Notes: a model not told the origin generated them from the sequence alone. Shown: positions 10,903 through 18,822, numbered from the stretch's first letter. The stretch: DNA of 64,000 bases from Emcibacteraceae bacterium (GCA_021774795.1 JAJFIR010000051.1:62001-126000), one strand, 5' to 3'. Translations and numbers: made by a program.

Positions 10903-12066
10903 TTATATAGCGTGTCCTTTAGCCAGATATTCTTTTGACTGCATTTCCATCAATCGCGACACTGTTCTTTGAAATTCGAAATGCCCGTGGCCGTCAGCGT
11001 ACAAGTCTTCCGCAGCAACCGCAGCACAACACAAAAATTTTACACTATTTTCATAAAGAGCGTCAATGAAGGTGACAAATCGCTTTGCTTCATTTCTGTT
11101 TTCGGGTCCAAGTTCCGGTATACCAACCATAATTACCGTGTGGTATTTCCAGGCAATAGCAAGATAATCTGCTGCCCCGAGCGCGGCACCACACATTTTT
11201 TTAAATGAAACAACCGCGACCCCACGAGAAGCGACCGGGATATGAACGGTGCGACCCTGAACTTCGATATCATCAGGATGGACCTCAGAACGATCGTCTA
11301 CTTCATGATCAGTTAAGCGCCAAAAAGCCTTTGATAATGCTTTGGTCGCTTCGTCATTTAAAGGATGATAATAAACCCCCATACCTTTCATACGTTCGAG
11401 CCTGTAATCGGTGGGGCCGTCTAATGCTTCAATCTGAAGGTTAATTTTAATCATTTCTATTGTCGGTATAAATAGCCCACGATTAAGCCCATCTTTATAA
11501 AGGTCTTCAGGAGCTCTATTGGAAGTCAAAACCAGTATGACACTTTTCTCAAAAAGAGCGTTAAATAATCTGCCTAAAATCATAGCATCTGTAACATCTG
11601 TTACTTGAAATTCATCAAAACAAAGAAGCGGACTATCCTGGGCAATTTTCGCGGCAAGGGGCGGGATCGGATCATCTTTATAAGTGCCATACTTCTCTAT
11701 CCTTTTTTCAGAAGTCAGATATCGCCATTCGTGCATCTCTTTATGAATTTCAAGCATAAACGCGTGAAAGTGAACTCTTCGCTTTTTTTCTATCGGTGCC
11801 AATTCAAAAAATAGATCCATCAGCATCGATTTTCCGCGGCCGACATCGCCGTAAATATAAAGACCTTCAACTAGATCATTTTGTTGTTTTTTACCAAATA
11901 ATTTTGAAAGAACCCCATTGTCAATCTTGTTTTGACTTTTGGATAGTTGCGTATGTAAATAATTCAACTTTCCAACGATTTTTTCCTGAATCTTATCTTT
12001 CTTCAGTTCCCCGGCTTCGACCATACTACAATACCGGTCATACGGGTTATCAGATTTTTTTTTCAT
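10903..12066 (-). CDS. zapE: Cell division protein ZapE (AFG1-like ATPase)
   Basis: This is a cytoplasmic AAA+-like P-loop ATPase of the AFG1/ZapE family. In Escherichia coli it acts at the Z-ring late in constriction, and in mitochondria the homologue is linked to protein quality control. The 387 residues show Walker A GDVGRGKS at 73-80, Walker B LLCFDEFQ at 147-154, and the family motifs RRVHFHAFM and LTSNRAPEDLYKDGLNR. It stands upstream of mdh on the same strand, an arrangement common in alphaproteobacteria. The 233-base separation suggests independent transcription or at least an internal mdh promoter. Confidence 0.93.
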   Translation of the reverse strand: MKKKSDNPYDRYCSMVEAGELKKDKIQEKIVGKLNYLHTQLSKSQNKIDNGVLSKLFGKKQQNDLVEGLYIYGDVGRGKSMLMDLFFELAPIEKKRRVHFHAFMLEIHKEMHEWRYLTSEKRIEKYGTYKDDPIPPLAAKIAQDSPLLCFDEFQVTDVTDAMILGRLFNALFEKSVILVLTSNRAPEDLYKDGLNRGLFIPTIEMIKINLQIEALDGPTDYRLERMKGMGVYYHPLNDEATKALSKAFWRLTDHEVDDRSEVHPDDIEVQGRTVHIPVASRGVAVVSFKKMCGAALGAADYLAIAWKYHTVIMVGIPELGPENRNEAKRFVTFIDALYENSVKFLCCAAVAAEDLYADGHGHFEFQRTVSRLMEMQSKEYLAKGHAI

Positions 12067-12100
12067 AAAAATTCACCAAAATGAACTCATATTATACATT

Positions 12101-12122
12101 TAATAACTTATTTAGGTTATTA
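12101..12122. promoter_or_regulatory. Short inverted repeat between zapE and the paralogue triplet
   Basis: TAATAAC (12101-12107) and GTTATTA (12116-12122) form 7-bp arms around an 8-base spacer. The site lies 35 bases before zapE and 41 bases before the first small paralogue, in the divergent promoter region. The symmetry is real, but the AT-rich sequence makes chance occurrence possible. Confidence 0.3.
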
Positions 12123-12162
12123 GAAAACATATTACCCATAAAACTTCGATAGGGAAACAAAG

Positions 12163-12375
12163 ATGAAAAAAAGTTTTGAAATTCCGGTTTATAATACCGA
12201 AGTTCGCGAAGCTATACAAAATAAGCATCTCCATGCGAATTTAGAGGCAAAATGGGCGGATATTCATTTAATCATGATCCGTGCGCATACAGCGGACGAA
12301 GCCCTTGCAATTTGTCGCAGAAAACACCCGGAAAAAATGGGTTTCGTTCTTGGCGATGTCTCCGAATCTATTTAA
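12163..12375 (+). CDS. Small protein, paralogue 1 of a tandem triplet
   Basis: I do not recognise a named family for this 70-residue cytoplasmic-looking protein. It aligns without gaps to the next two genes over about 64 residues. Shared positions are FE...YN..VR near the N-terminus, WA followed by a strand (I.I.A) in the middle, and a HP...GF motif near the C-terminus. A GGGAAAC ribosome binding site lies about 7 bases before the ATG. It is the shortest member, and it has KWAD where the others have DGWA. The pattern suggests a small beta-alpha-beta domain. It is divergent from zapE, with a short dyad between them. No function is proposed. Confidence 0.75.
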   Translation: MKKSFEIPVYNTEVREAIQNKHLHANLEAKWADIHLIMIRAHTADEALAICRRKHPEKMGFVLGDVSESI

Positions 12376-12411
12376 ATAATCCCATACATCAATTCAAATA
12401 AGAAAATCTAC

Positions 12412-12678
12412 ATGAACATGCATAAACCGCTTAGGGCAACAAATATCTACGAAGTTGTCATGTATAATAGAGAAGTCCGCCAATTGGTTGAAATAGACGA
12501 ATCTCATCCAAGATGGGACGATGGTTGGGCTGATTCTCGTTATATAGAAATACCGGCGCTAAATATTCGCAGCGTCATAAAAAAAATTCGCTCAAAATAC
12601 CCAAGGAGAAGCGGGTTTAAAATCTTAGCTATCACTGAAATACCTGAATTCACTTACGATAAAAGGGAAAAGTTCTAG
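12412..12678 (+). CDS. Small protein, paralogue 2 of a tandem triplet
   Basis: This 88-residue protein is homologous to its two neighbours. The shared core reads YEVVMYNREVRQLV, then DDGWADSRYIEIPA, then RSKYPRRSGFKI. Compared with the others it has about 8 extra residues at the N-terminus (a second start at MHKPL is possible) and a charged tail ending in KREKF. It lies 36 bases after paralogue 1, so the two are probably on one transcript. The family has no assigned activity that I know of. Conservation of aromatic, Asn, Arg and Trp positions, with variation between them, argues for real coding and selection. Confidence 0.75.
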   Translation: MNMHKPLRATNIYEVVMYNREVRQLVEIDESHPRWDDGWADSRYIEIPALNIRSVIKKIRSKYPRRSGFKILAITEIPEFTYDKREKF

Positions 12679-12800
12679 ATCGTTAAAACTGATGGCATTT
12701 GAATAAAACTTTACTATTTAATTCATAAATTATATACTTTTGGCCTCTATAAATATTCACCGAAGTACAGTTTTATATAGTAAATAGTGAGTATAGTATC

Positions 12801-13025
12801 ATGACATCCATACACCGTATTTTTGAGTTTTCACTCTACAACGACGTCGTAAGAAATCTGGTCCAGTCAGGTGAGTCCCATAATCAATTGGGTGATGGCT
12901 GGGCAGAACAGCGTTATATTCAAATCAAAGCAGAAGACGAGGAAAAAGCACATCAGGAGCTTCTTCGCCGTTATCCAGAACATATAGGGTTTGTCGTAAC
13001 CAGCGTTGTTGAATTGTTTGATTAA
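12801..13025 (+). CDS. Small protein, paralogue 3 of a tandem triplet
   Basis: This third 74-residue member has the core FEFSLYNDVVRNLVQSGESH, GDGWAEQRYIQIKAED and RRYPEHIGFVVTSVVE. It is the closest of the three to a consensus. A 122-base AT-rich gap separates it from paralogue 2, so it may have its own promoter. Its stop codon overlaps the stop of the convergent L,D-transpeptidase-type gene (overlap 13022-13025). The downstream context is the phage-shock module, but nothing in the sequence ties the triplet to envelope stress. Function unknown. Confidence 0.75.
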   Translation: MTSIHRIFEFSLYNDVVRNLVQSGESHNQLGDGWAEQRYIQIKAEDEEKAHQELLRRYPEHIGFVVTSVVELFD

Positions 13026-13555
13026 TCCGCTGCTATCTGCAGGAAAGTTTCGGGTGTAAAAATCGGAAGTAGTTCAAGTAGGTGATCTTTCTTCAAAGAA
13101 ACACATCCCTCTGTACCCAGATATTCATTACTCTCTAGATCGGGGGCTACATGCATAAATATAGCACTGCCTTTTCCCGGCTGGACTGGTGTGTCGTTAT
13201 ATCCCAATACAACAAGCACATCATAAAGGTCGTCATCTCGCCACAATTTTTCTGCGCTGGCATGATAAGGCAGCATTACTGATTTATTATAAGCGATATC
13301 TTCGGGGTCGTCGCACCATCCATCCTCTTTTAACAGGGCCATCAATGGCACCTTACTATAGATTGGCACTTCCAGTTTATCGTAGCGATAATAAATACTG
13401 CGCAACCTAAATTTACCAACAGGGCTTTTGTGGTCCCCTTCGTTCTTATCATGGATAATACCACCCATACCCAACGCACACGGATATGTTTTAGCACCAA
13501 ACTTTAAGATTCCTCTGGACGGGTTTTCGCAAACCGGGGTTACAAGAATATCCAT
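13022..13555 (-). CDS. L,D-transpeptidase (YkuD) domain protein without signal peptide
   Basis: This 177-residue protein is a single YkuD catalytic domain. The catalytic histidine/cysteine pair is in IFMHVAPDLESNEYLGTEGC, with the Cys followed by VSL. The family's usual HGC is EGC here, which is seen in this alphaproteobacterial subgroup. Upstream are GGIIHDKNEGDHKSPVGKF and GWCDDPEDIAYN, also characteristic. No signal peptide or membrane helix is visible, so periplasmic peptidoglycan cross-linking would need an atypical export route. The activity is therefore uncertain even though the fold is clear. It ends against paralogue 3 and starts two bases before the end of pspC, so it may be the last gene of the psp transcript. 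Confidence 0.85.
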   Translation of the reverse strand: MDILVTPVCENPSRGILKFGAKTYPCALGMGGIIHDKNEGDHKSPVGKFRLRSIYYRYDKLEVPIYSKVPLMALLKEDGWCDDPEDIAYNKSVMLPYHASAEKLWRDDDLYDVLVVLGYNDTPVQPGKGSAIFMHVAPDLESNEYLGTEGCVSLKKDHLLELLPIFTPETFLQIAAD

Positions 13556-13556
13556 T

Positions 13557-13955
13557 TTATCGATCTTCTAAATCGTTTATTTCGCGGTGAAGATTATATT
13601 GGGGCGAGGTGACATAAGCTTCTGCAGCGCGCAGTCTACGTTCTATATCGCGAAATTTATGGCGTACATCACGAACTGTGTTGGAAGGCTCGGTTCTTAC
13701 TGACTTCCAAAAATCACTTTCCTTCTTGCTCTCATACATATCAACTGGTTTGGTATCAAGAAATATGGCAAGAATGATATATCCTAAAATGATAAACGGG
13801 GCGGAAAAAAAGCAACTAATGACCGTTGCAATGCGAACGACAAGTGGATCAATACCAAAATAGTCGCCCACACCGGCACAAACGCCGGAAATTTTTGCAT
13901 TCTTCTTGTCTAAATAAAGTTTTTTATAGCGGGGGGTTCTTTGATCTTCATACAT
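13557..13955 (-). CDS. pspC: Phage shock protein C
   Basis: PspC is an inner-membrane protein that, with PspB, senses membrane stress and draws PspA away from PspF. The PspC domain is clear: RYKKLYLDKKNAKISGVCAG, VGDYFGIDPLVVRI, then a hydrophobic segment FSAPFIILGYIILAIFLD. A cytoplasmic-type helical tail follows (DIERRLRAAEAYV). I chose the ATG at 13955, which overlaps the pspB stop as TAATG and is preceded by GGAGGAAA. An ATG at 13970 would place that ribosome binding site inside the gene. The result is 132 residues. It is cotranscribed with pspA and pspB. Confidence 0.92.
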   Translation of the reverse strand: MYEDQRTPRYKKLYLDKKNAKISGVCAGVGDYFGIDPLVVRIATVISCFFSAPFIILGYIILAIFLDTKPVDMYESKKESDFWKSVRTEPSNTVRDVRHKFRDIERRLRAAEAYVTSPQYNLHREINDLEDR

Positions 13956-14167
13956 TATTTTTTCCTCCAATCGGGGGCTTCCGCATCAAGGATACGTTCA
14001 ATATTTTTAAGGCGACTATCAATCCTGTCTGCGCTTTCCCAAAGTTCGCCGAGGATATTTTCGTCTTCATTGGATATGGTTTTTGTTGATTTCCACCTAG
14101 TGGTATAGTGAAGAAGCATCCACAAAGGAGCGACAACCACCATAAATAAAATTGCTACTGTTTCCAT
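13955..14167 (-). CDS. pspB: Phage shock protein B
   Basis: This 70-residue protein has one N-terminal transmembrane helix (METVAILFMVVVAPLWMLLH) followed by a basic stretch (YTTRW). A coiled-coil region comes next (ENILGELWESADRIDSRLKN) and then a short charged tail. This is the standard PspB layout and length. It sits between pspA (45 bases upstream) and pspC, whose start overlaps its stop by one base. PspB acts with PspC at the inner membrane as the sensing pair that releases PspF from PspA. Assignment rests on layout, size and context as much as on sequence. Confidence 0.9.
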   Translation of the reverse strand: METVAILFMVVVAPLWMLLHYTTRWKSTKTISNEDENILGELWESADRIDSRLKNIERILDAEAPDWRKK

Positions 14168-14212
14168 TTTTGACCCTTTCCTTGATAATCTTTAATCAAG
14201 ATACACCTTTTT

Positions 14213-14896
14213 TTATTTCTTATCATCTTTGCTATCTTTCTTAGCAACTTTCGCTTTAAGTTCAGCAAGTTCGCTAGCTACTTTTTCAGTTGCTTCAAGG
14301 TCAATAAATTCTTCATGCAACGATTTCTCACGTCCTAATTCAGACGCTTCAACACGGCTTTCAGTTTCTTCCACTCTCTTTTCCATCAAATTAAACCGGT
14401 TCATTACATTTTCAATGCGGTTTGCGTAAAGGCGTGAGCGTACTTTCAATTGAGACTCCGCCGAGTTCTGTCTTTCAAATAATGATTTTTGTTTTTGTCT
14501 TGCTTCTTTAATTTTTGCTTCGAGCAAAATAATATCAGCTTCATATTTTGAAAGGGCTTCTTCTAAAGGAGTACGGTCCTGCTCCAACTCCAAAGCCAGG
14601 TCCACCAGTTTTGATTTTTCGACGAGTGCTGCATTTGCAAGGTCCTCTCTGTTTTTGCTAAGAGCAAGTTCTGCTTTCACATACCAATCATCCTGTACTT
14701 TCTGTAATCGGCTGATATGTCTATCCAATTCTTTGCGGTCTGCGATAACCCGCGCCGCAGAAGATCGCACCTCAACAAGTGTGTCTTCCATTTCCTGTAT
14801 CATCATACGGATCATTTTATCCGGATCTTCGGCTTTATCCAGTATGTGAGTAATGTTTGAATTTATAATATCTGTAAGGCGGGTAAAAATGCCCAT
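14213..14896 (-). CDS. pspA: Phage shock protein A (PspA/IM30)
   Basis: PspA is a peripheral membrane protein that binds stressed inner membranes and represses the activator PspF. The 227 residues are almost entirely helical and coiled-coil. The N-terminal amphipathic helix starts MGIFTRLTDIINSNITHILD, and EDPDKMIRMMIQEMEDTLVE, the family signature, follows. The length matches E. coli PspA (222). The tail ends in KKDSKDDKK. The gene is preceded by a strong sigma-54-type promoter at 14951-14966 and is divergent from pspF. This is the classical arrangement. Confidence 0.97.
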   Translation of the reverse strand: MGIFTRLTDIINSNITHILDKAEDPDKMIRMMIQEMEDTLVEVRSSAARVIADRKELDRHISRLQKVQDDWYVKAELALSKNREDLANAALVEKSKLVDLALELEQDRTPLEEALSKYEADIILLEAKIKEARQKQKSLFERQNSAESQLKVRSRLYANRIENVMNRFNLMEKRVEETESRVEASELGREKSLHEEFIDLEATEKVASELAELKAKVAKKDSKDDKK

Positions 14897-14921
14897 TGTC
14901 GTATCTCCATAAATTTCTAAG

Positions 14922-14934
14922 CCCGTTATCCGGG
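14922..14934 (-). other. Small hairpin near the 5' end of the pspA leader
   Basis: CCCG and CGGG arms flank a 5-base loop. If transcription starts about 12 bases after the GC element of the sigma-54 promoter (near 14939), the hairpin sits within the first 20 nucleotides of the mRNA. 5'-proximal hairpins can protect messages from decay. The role here is inferred. Confidence 0.35.
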
Positions 14935-14950
14935 TTTCAGAGATATATCA

Positions 14951-14966
14951 GCACAAAGCGTGCCAA
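14951..14966 (-). promoter_or_regulatory. Sigma-54 promoter of pspABC
   Basis: On the minus strand the sequence reads TTGGCACGCTTTGTGC. It matches the sigma-54 consensus TGGCAC-N5-TTGC, with the invariant GG and GC correctly spaced by 10 bases. It lies 55 bases upstream of the pspA ATG. The PspF-type activator gene is divergent from it, so function is strongly supported by context. PspF binding sites should lie between about 14970 and 15090. Confidence 0.85.
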
Positions 14967-15093
14967 CTTTTCGATATCCCCTAACACATTGAAACTTAAT
15001 GTTTTTTATTACTCAGCAAAATATATTGATATATATCTTTTTATATATTATGCTAAATATTAGTGTTTTTTCCTAATTATTGATATATTTTCA

Positions 15094-16110
15094 ATGTCTA
15101 ATGAACAACAATTCATAATCGGTGAAAGTCCGGCCTTTTTAGAGATTATTGAACAAACCAGTCGAGCAGCCGGGCACGACCGTGCTGTACTCGTAATCGG
15201 TGAACGTGGCACCGGAAAAGAGTTAATCGCTTCTCGCCTTCATTATTTATCGCCACGGTGGGAGCAAAGTTTTATTCAGGTAAATTGCGCGTCACTACCA
15301 GATACATTATTGGAATCTGAATTATTTGGTCACGAGGCGGGATCATTTACAGGTGCAGTTGGCAAGCGCATTGGCCGGTTTGAAGAAGCAAACAATGGTT
15401 CATTATTTCTGGATGAAATTGCGACAATTTCTTTAACGGCTCAGGAGAAAATACTTCGCATTACCGAATATGGAACCTTCCAGAGAGTGGGAAGCAATAA
15501 AACTTTAAATACTGACGTAAGGCTAATCGGTGCTACAAATATTGACCTGCCGTCTGCGGCAGATAAGGGCGATTTCAGACATGATTTATTAGACCGCCTG
15601 GCGTTAGATGTCATCACGCTGCCGCCCCTGAGGTCTAGAAAAGGCGATATTCTTATATTAGCTTTTCATTTTGGGCAAAAGGTAGCTCAAGAACTAAAAT
15701 GGTCCAGTTTCCCCGGTTTTTCAAACGAAATGGTTGAAACCATGATGGACCATAACTGGCCTGGTAATATTCGTGAATTGAAAAATGTGGTTGAAAGAGC
15801 GGTCTATTATGCGGAACATGAATTTGAGCCCGTCCATCAAATTATTCTCGACCCATTTAATTCGCCGCATCGCCCCGCGCCGTTGACCATTAAAAATGAG
15901 ATATCCGCAGAAACAAATAATAAGCATGATCAAGCGGAAGCCGTTCAAGGCCCGATAAATTATCATCAAACACTAGACCGTTTTGAGAAAGAGTTATTGC
16001 AAAATGCTCTTAAGGCCAATAAATTCAACCAGCGTCATGCAGCTGATTATCTAAGTTTAAATTATCATCAGTTACGTCATCAACTAAAAAAACATAACCT
16101 TCTTGGTTAA
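15094..16110 (+). CDS. pspF: Phage shock operon activator PspF
   Basis: This sigma-54 enhancer-binding protein of 338 residues has no N-terminal receiver or GAF domain, as expected for PspF. The AAA+ domain starts at about residue 7. It shows Walker A GERGTGKE at 36-43, the sigma-54 contact loop GSFTGA at 83-88 (canonical GAFTGA with Ala to Ser), and Walker B LFLDEIA at 104-110. The C-terminal Fis-type helix-turn-helix (NQRHAADYLSLNYHQLRHQL) binds DNA. It is divergent from pspA, whose promoter is sigma-54-type. A conserved tryptophan-containing region for PspA inhibition is plausible but not mapped. Confidence 0.95.
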   Translation: MSNEQQFIIGESPAFLEIIEQTSRAAGHDRAVLVIGERGTGKELIASRLHYLSPRWEQSFIQVNCASLPDTLLESELFGHEAGSFTGAVGKRIGRFEEANNGSLFLDEIATISLTAQEKILRITEYGTFQRVGSNKTLNTDVRLIGATNIDLPSAADKGDFRHDLLDRLALDVITLPPLRSRKGDILILAFHFGQKVAQELKWSSFPGFSNEMVETMMDHNWPGNIRELKNVVERAVYYAEHEFEPVHQIILDPFNSPHRPAPLTIKNEISAETNNKHDQAEAVQGPINYHQTLDRFEKELLQNALKANKFNQRHAADYLSLNYHQLRHQLKKHNLLG

Positions 16111-16127
16111 ACGGTGTGGAGAAGATA

Positions 16128-17285
16128 ATGAAAATTGGCATTCTAACCAGTGGTGGTGATGTTCCGGGACTTAATGCCTGTATAAAATCCATCGTTGGCG
16201 CTGCGGAAAAAAATGGCTGGGAAAGTATCGGTATTAAGCGCGGCTGGAAGGGCTTGTTTGATTATAACCCCGATGATGATGAACCACATGATGATCTTTT
16301 TATGGCGTTAAAATCATCAGAACTGCATGGAATAGAAAATATTGGTGGAACGATTTTACACACAACACGTTTTAATCCAGTTGAAATGCACGCGGATTTC
16401 CTCCCTGATTTTTTAAAAGGAAATGTACCGCCGTCACCATTCAAGAAGGGCGCAGTAGACTGCACAGACCATATATTAAGAGTACTTGATCATTTGGGCA
16501 TTGATGCGCTTATACCCATCGGTGGTGATGGCTCATTGCGTTTTGCTGCCCATCTCACCAAGCAAAACTACCCGGTTATCAGTATTCCCAAGACAATGGA
16601 TAATGACGTGAACGGCACCGATTACTGTATTGGTTTTAGTACATGTGTCACCCGCTGTGTGAACAGTATTAATAATATTAGAAGCACCGCTGCCAGCCAT
16701 GAACGTATTGCAATCATCGAGTTATTTGGGCGTCACAGCGGTGAACCAGCACTTCTATCGGGCCACATCGCTTCTGCTGACCGCGTTTTAATTCCTGAAG
16801 TTCCATTGGATATTGACCATTTTGCTGACCTTATTACAAGCGACCGCGATAGTAGTTCCAGCAATTATGCCGTCGCCGTTGTCGCCGAAGGTGTAACATT
16901 AAAGGATGGCGGCATACTTTATCAAGGCAATAAGGATCAATATGGAAATAATAAACTTGGTGGTATCGGCAACTACATTAATGATGAGCTTTCCAATCGC
17001 AAAAGTTTGAGCGTGCTCACACAGCCTTTGGCCTACTTACTGCGAAGCGGTGAACCGGACGCGTTAGATAAACTAGTCGCCAATTCGTTCGGCGCGATGG
17101 CCGTTCAATTGATTGAGCAAAAAAATTACGGCAAAATGACCGCCATCATCGACGGCAATTACGCCATCGTAGACAACAATTGTGTGCTTTCCCCGCAACC
17201 AAGCCTGATCGTAGACGATATGTATGATGTCAATAATTATCGACCCGATATTAAAAATATATTGGGTAGGCCAATGTATTTATAA
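16128..17285 (+). CDS. 6-phosphofructokinase family protein
   Basis: This 385-residue phosphofructokinase phosphorylates fructose 6-phosphate in glycolysis. MKIGILTSGGDVPGLN opens the nucleotide site. IGGDGS at 131-136 has Gly at the position that favours ATP over pyrophosphate. PKTMDND at 154-160 carries the Lys typical of the PPi/mixed clade. The residue pair is therefore that of the intermediate ATP-type PFKs, and the phosphoryl donor needs assay. The ATG at 16128 is preferred over an in-frame GTG at 16116 because GGAG (16118-16121) then becomes the ribosome binding site. It begins 17 bases after pspF, so cotranscription with a stress regulator is likely. This is an unusual pairing. Confidence 0.9.
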   Translation: MKIGILTSGGDVPGLNACIKSIVGAAEKNGWESIGIKRGWKGLFDYNPDDDEPHDDLFMALKSSELHGIENIGGTILHTTRFNPVEMHADFLPDFLKGNVPPSPFKKGAVDCTDHILRVLDHLGIDALIPIGGDGSLRFAAHLTKQNYPVISIPKTMDNDVNGTDYCIGFSTCVTRCVNSINNIRSTAASHERIAIIELFGRHSGEPALLSGHIASADRVLIPEVPLDIDHFADLITSDRDSSSSNYAVAVVAEGVTLKDGGILYQGNKDQYGNNKLGGIGNYINDELSNRKSLSVLTQPLAYLLRSGEPDALDKLVANSFGAMAVQLIEQKNYGKMTAIIDGNYAIVDNNCVLSPQPSLIVDDMYDVNNYRPDIKNILGRPMYL

Positions 17286-17298
17286 TTTATCTAATAGT

Positions 17299-18663
17299 TT
17301 ATAAATTGGACGCCTTTGCCGCATCATAAACTTCGTCAGTTTCAATTACGAAGAATAATTCGTTACTTCTTACAGAGCGCCTGAAGTAACTCTCATTTTT
17401 GCCCAGAATTTCCAAAAAGAATAATTTCAAAGCTTGCCCAAATGCTAAATCGTAAAAACGGTAATCTGTTCCTAATCTTAAATCATTCATGGCGTCTAAC
17501 GTCAGAATTTTACCTTGCTGCTGTTGAGGCGTTAGAGAATGAGAATATATCTTAGCGAAATAGTTACTTTTTACCGGGCTAGCCGGCAAAGATATTACCG
17601 CGCCCATTTCTCCATATGGATATAATTCATTTAAAATAAAATGATTGGTGTAAAGAAAAAGATAGCCATCCCGTTTACCGGTCATTTTTATTGCCTCAAT
17701 AGTCGCATGCGTCGCATATTGGTGATCCGAATGTTGATCTAATTTGGGAGACGGCAGAACGATGATATCGGGTTTTATTTCATTCAGTAAATATGCCAAG
17801 TTATTCACTAGCGATTGCCAGTTGTTAGTACCATTAAGACCTTCCGCCAGCTTAGATACATTCTGTTTTCTAAAGGTATTAATATCTGATGTATTTGTAT
17901 AAAGCCCTTTGACGATCAAGTTCCTGTCATTAGCCATTGATTTCAAAGTGGCGTCAAAGAAGCCTAAATTGACGGTCCGGTCCGGGGTCACTCCACCAAG
18001 CATGGGTACGGTTAAGCTATTCCATGTGCGCACTTCACCTTTTTTTAAATAGTGATCGACCCCGTCTGCTGCGCTATATATTTCATCATACATAAACCCA
18101 CCGGCGTCCCCCGCCGTAACGGTAACGACATATACATCATCATGACTACTATAAAGGCCAAATGATGATATCTCCGCGTCATCAGGGTGTGGAGCGATGA
18201 CTAAAATTCTTTTTCCTGCTGTCACAATATTTTCAAATTGAACCAGTTCAGTCGGGCCATTTTCGATTGATAGGTTGTTGCCTGATAAGCTAATGCGCTG
18301 AACACCTACAGATATTAAATTGCTTACATTTAAATACCGTACGCCGGCTGCACCATGCTCAAAGTATTGCGTTTGAGTATCTTTGTCGGTGTAAATATCA
18401 ACGCTAGGCTGGACAAAATTACCCCATAAAGAACTATCGATAGAAACTTTCAAAAAAGACGTCCTATTGGTCGCAAGCTCCTCCGGTACATTTATGACGC
18501 CATCTGCGATTTCCAATTCGGTTAATATCAATTGCGACCCCGCAAAGTCATATTGATAATCTGCTCGTACGTCGTACGGATATAGCGCGGAGCGCGTGAA
18601 AAACACAAACACCAAAGATCCAATGATCAAAAGGCTTGAAAATAAAATTAGCTTTTTAAACAA
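17299..18663 (-). CDS. Membrane-anchored PIG-L/LmbE family deacetylase
   Basis: This 454-residue protein has an N-terminal hydrophobic anchor or signal (LILFSSLLIIGSLVFVFF). About 120 residues of beta-rich sequence that I do not recognise follow, then a PIG-L (LmbE) zinc deacetylase domain. Metal-site motifs are APHPDDAE (157-164) and DQHSDH (309-314). Members remove N-acetyl groups from sugars such as GlcNAc in various glycoconjugates, and the substrate here is unknown. A location at the outer face of the inner membrane or in the periplasm is inferred. It is convergent with the phosphofructokinase (13-base gap) and divergent from the DUF2239 gene across the CCCGGG dyads. Confidence 0.85.
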   Translation of the reverse strand: MFKKLILFSSLLIIGSLVFVFFTRSALYPYDVRADYQYDFAGSQLILTELEIADGVINVPEELATNRTSFLKVSIDSSLWGNFVQPSVDIYTDKDTQTQYFEHGAAGVRYLNVSNLISVGVQRISLSGNNLSIENGPTELVQFENIVTAGKRILVIAPHPDDAEISSFGLYSSHDDVYVVTVTAGDAGGFMYDEIYSAADGVDHYLKKGEVRTWNSLTVPMLGGVTPDRTVNLGFFDATLKSMANDRNLIVKGLYTNTSDINTFRKQNVSKLAEGLNGTNNWQSLVNNLAYLLNEIKPDIIVLPSPKLDQHSDHQYATHATIEAIKMTGKRDGYLFLYTNHFILNELYPYGEMGAVISLPASPVKSNYFAKIYSHSLTPQQQQGKILTLDAMNDLRLGTDYRFYDLAFGQALKLFFLEILGKNESYFRRSVRSNELFFVIETDEVYDAAKASNL

Positions 18664-18775
18664 ACCATCTCAGCCGTTAGGCGCTCCTTCAATTTTTATT
18701 AAGTTAGAAGTAAGTTAAATGAATTTTACGATACAGTCACGACTTTAATAATCATAAATAGCGCAACACTTTGAT

Positions 18776-18822
18776 AATAATACCCGGGTATTATTGACAT
18801 ATATTATTACCCGGGCATTATT
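18776..18822. promoter_or_regulatory. Tandem CCCGGG dyads, probable operator pair
   Basis: A perfect 20-bp palindrome AATAATACCCGGGTATTATT occupies 18776-18795. A second, imperfect copy with the same CCCGGG core (TTACCCGGGCATTATT) ends at 18822. The cores are 27 bases apart, close to 2.5 helical turns. They stand 53 bases before the DUF2239 gene and 113 bases before the divergent PIG-L gene. They look like a double operator for a dimeric repressor. No regulator gene is adjacent. Confidence 0.6.

Noticed and set aside
13957-13970. Earlier pspC start at 13970
   Set aside because: That start would bury the GGAGG ribosome binding site in the coding region. The ATG at 13955 overlaps the pspB stop properly.
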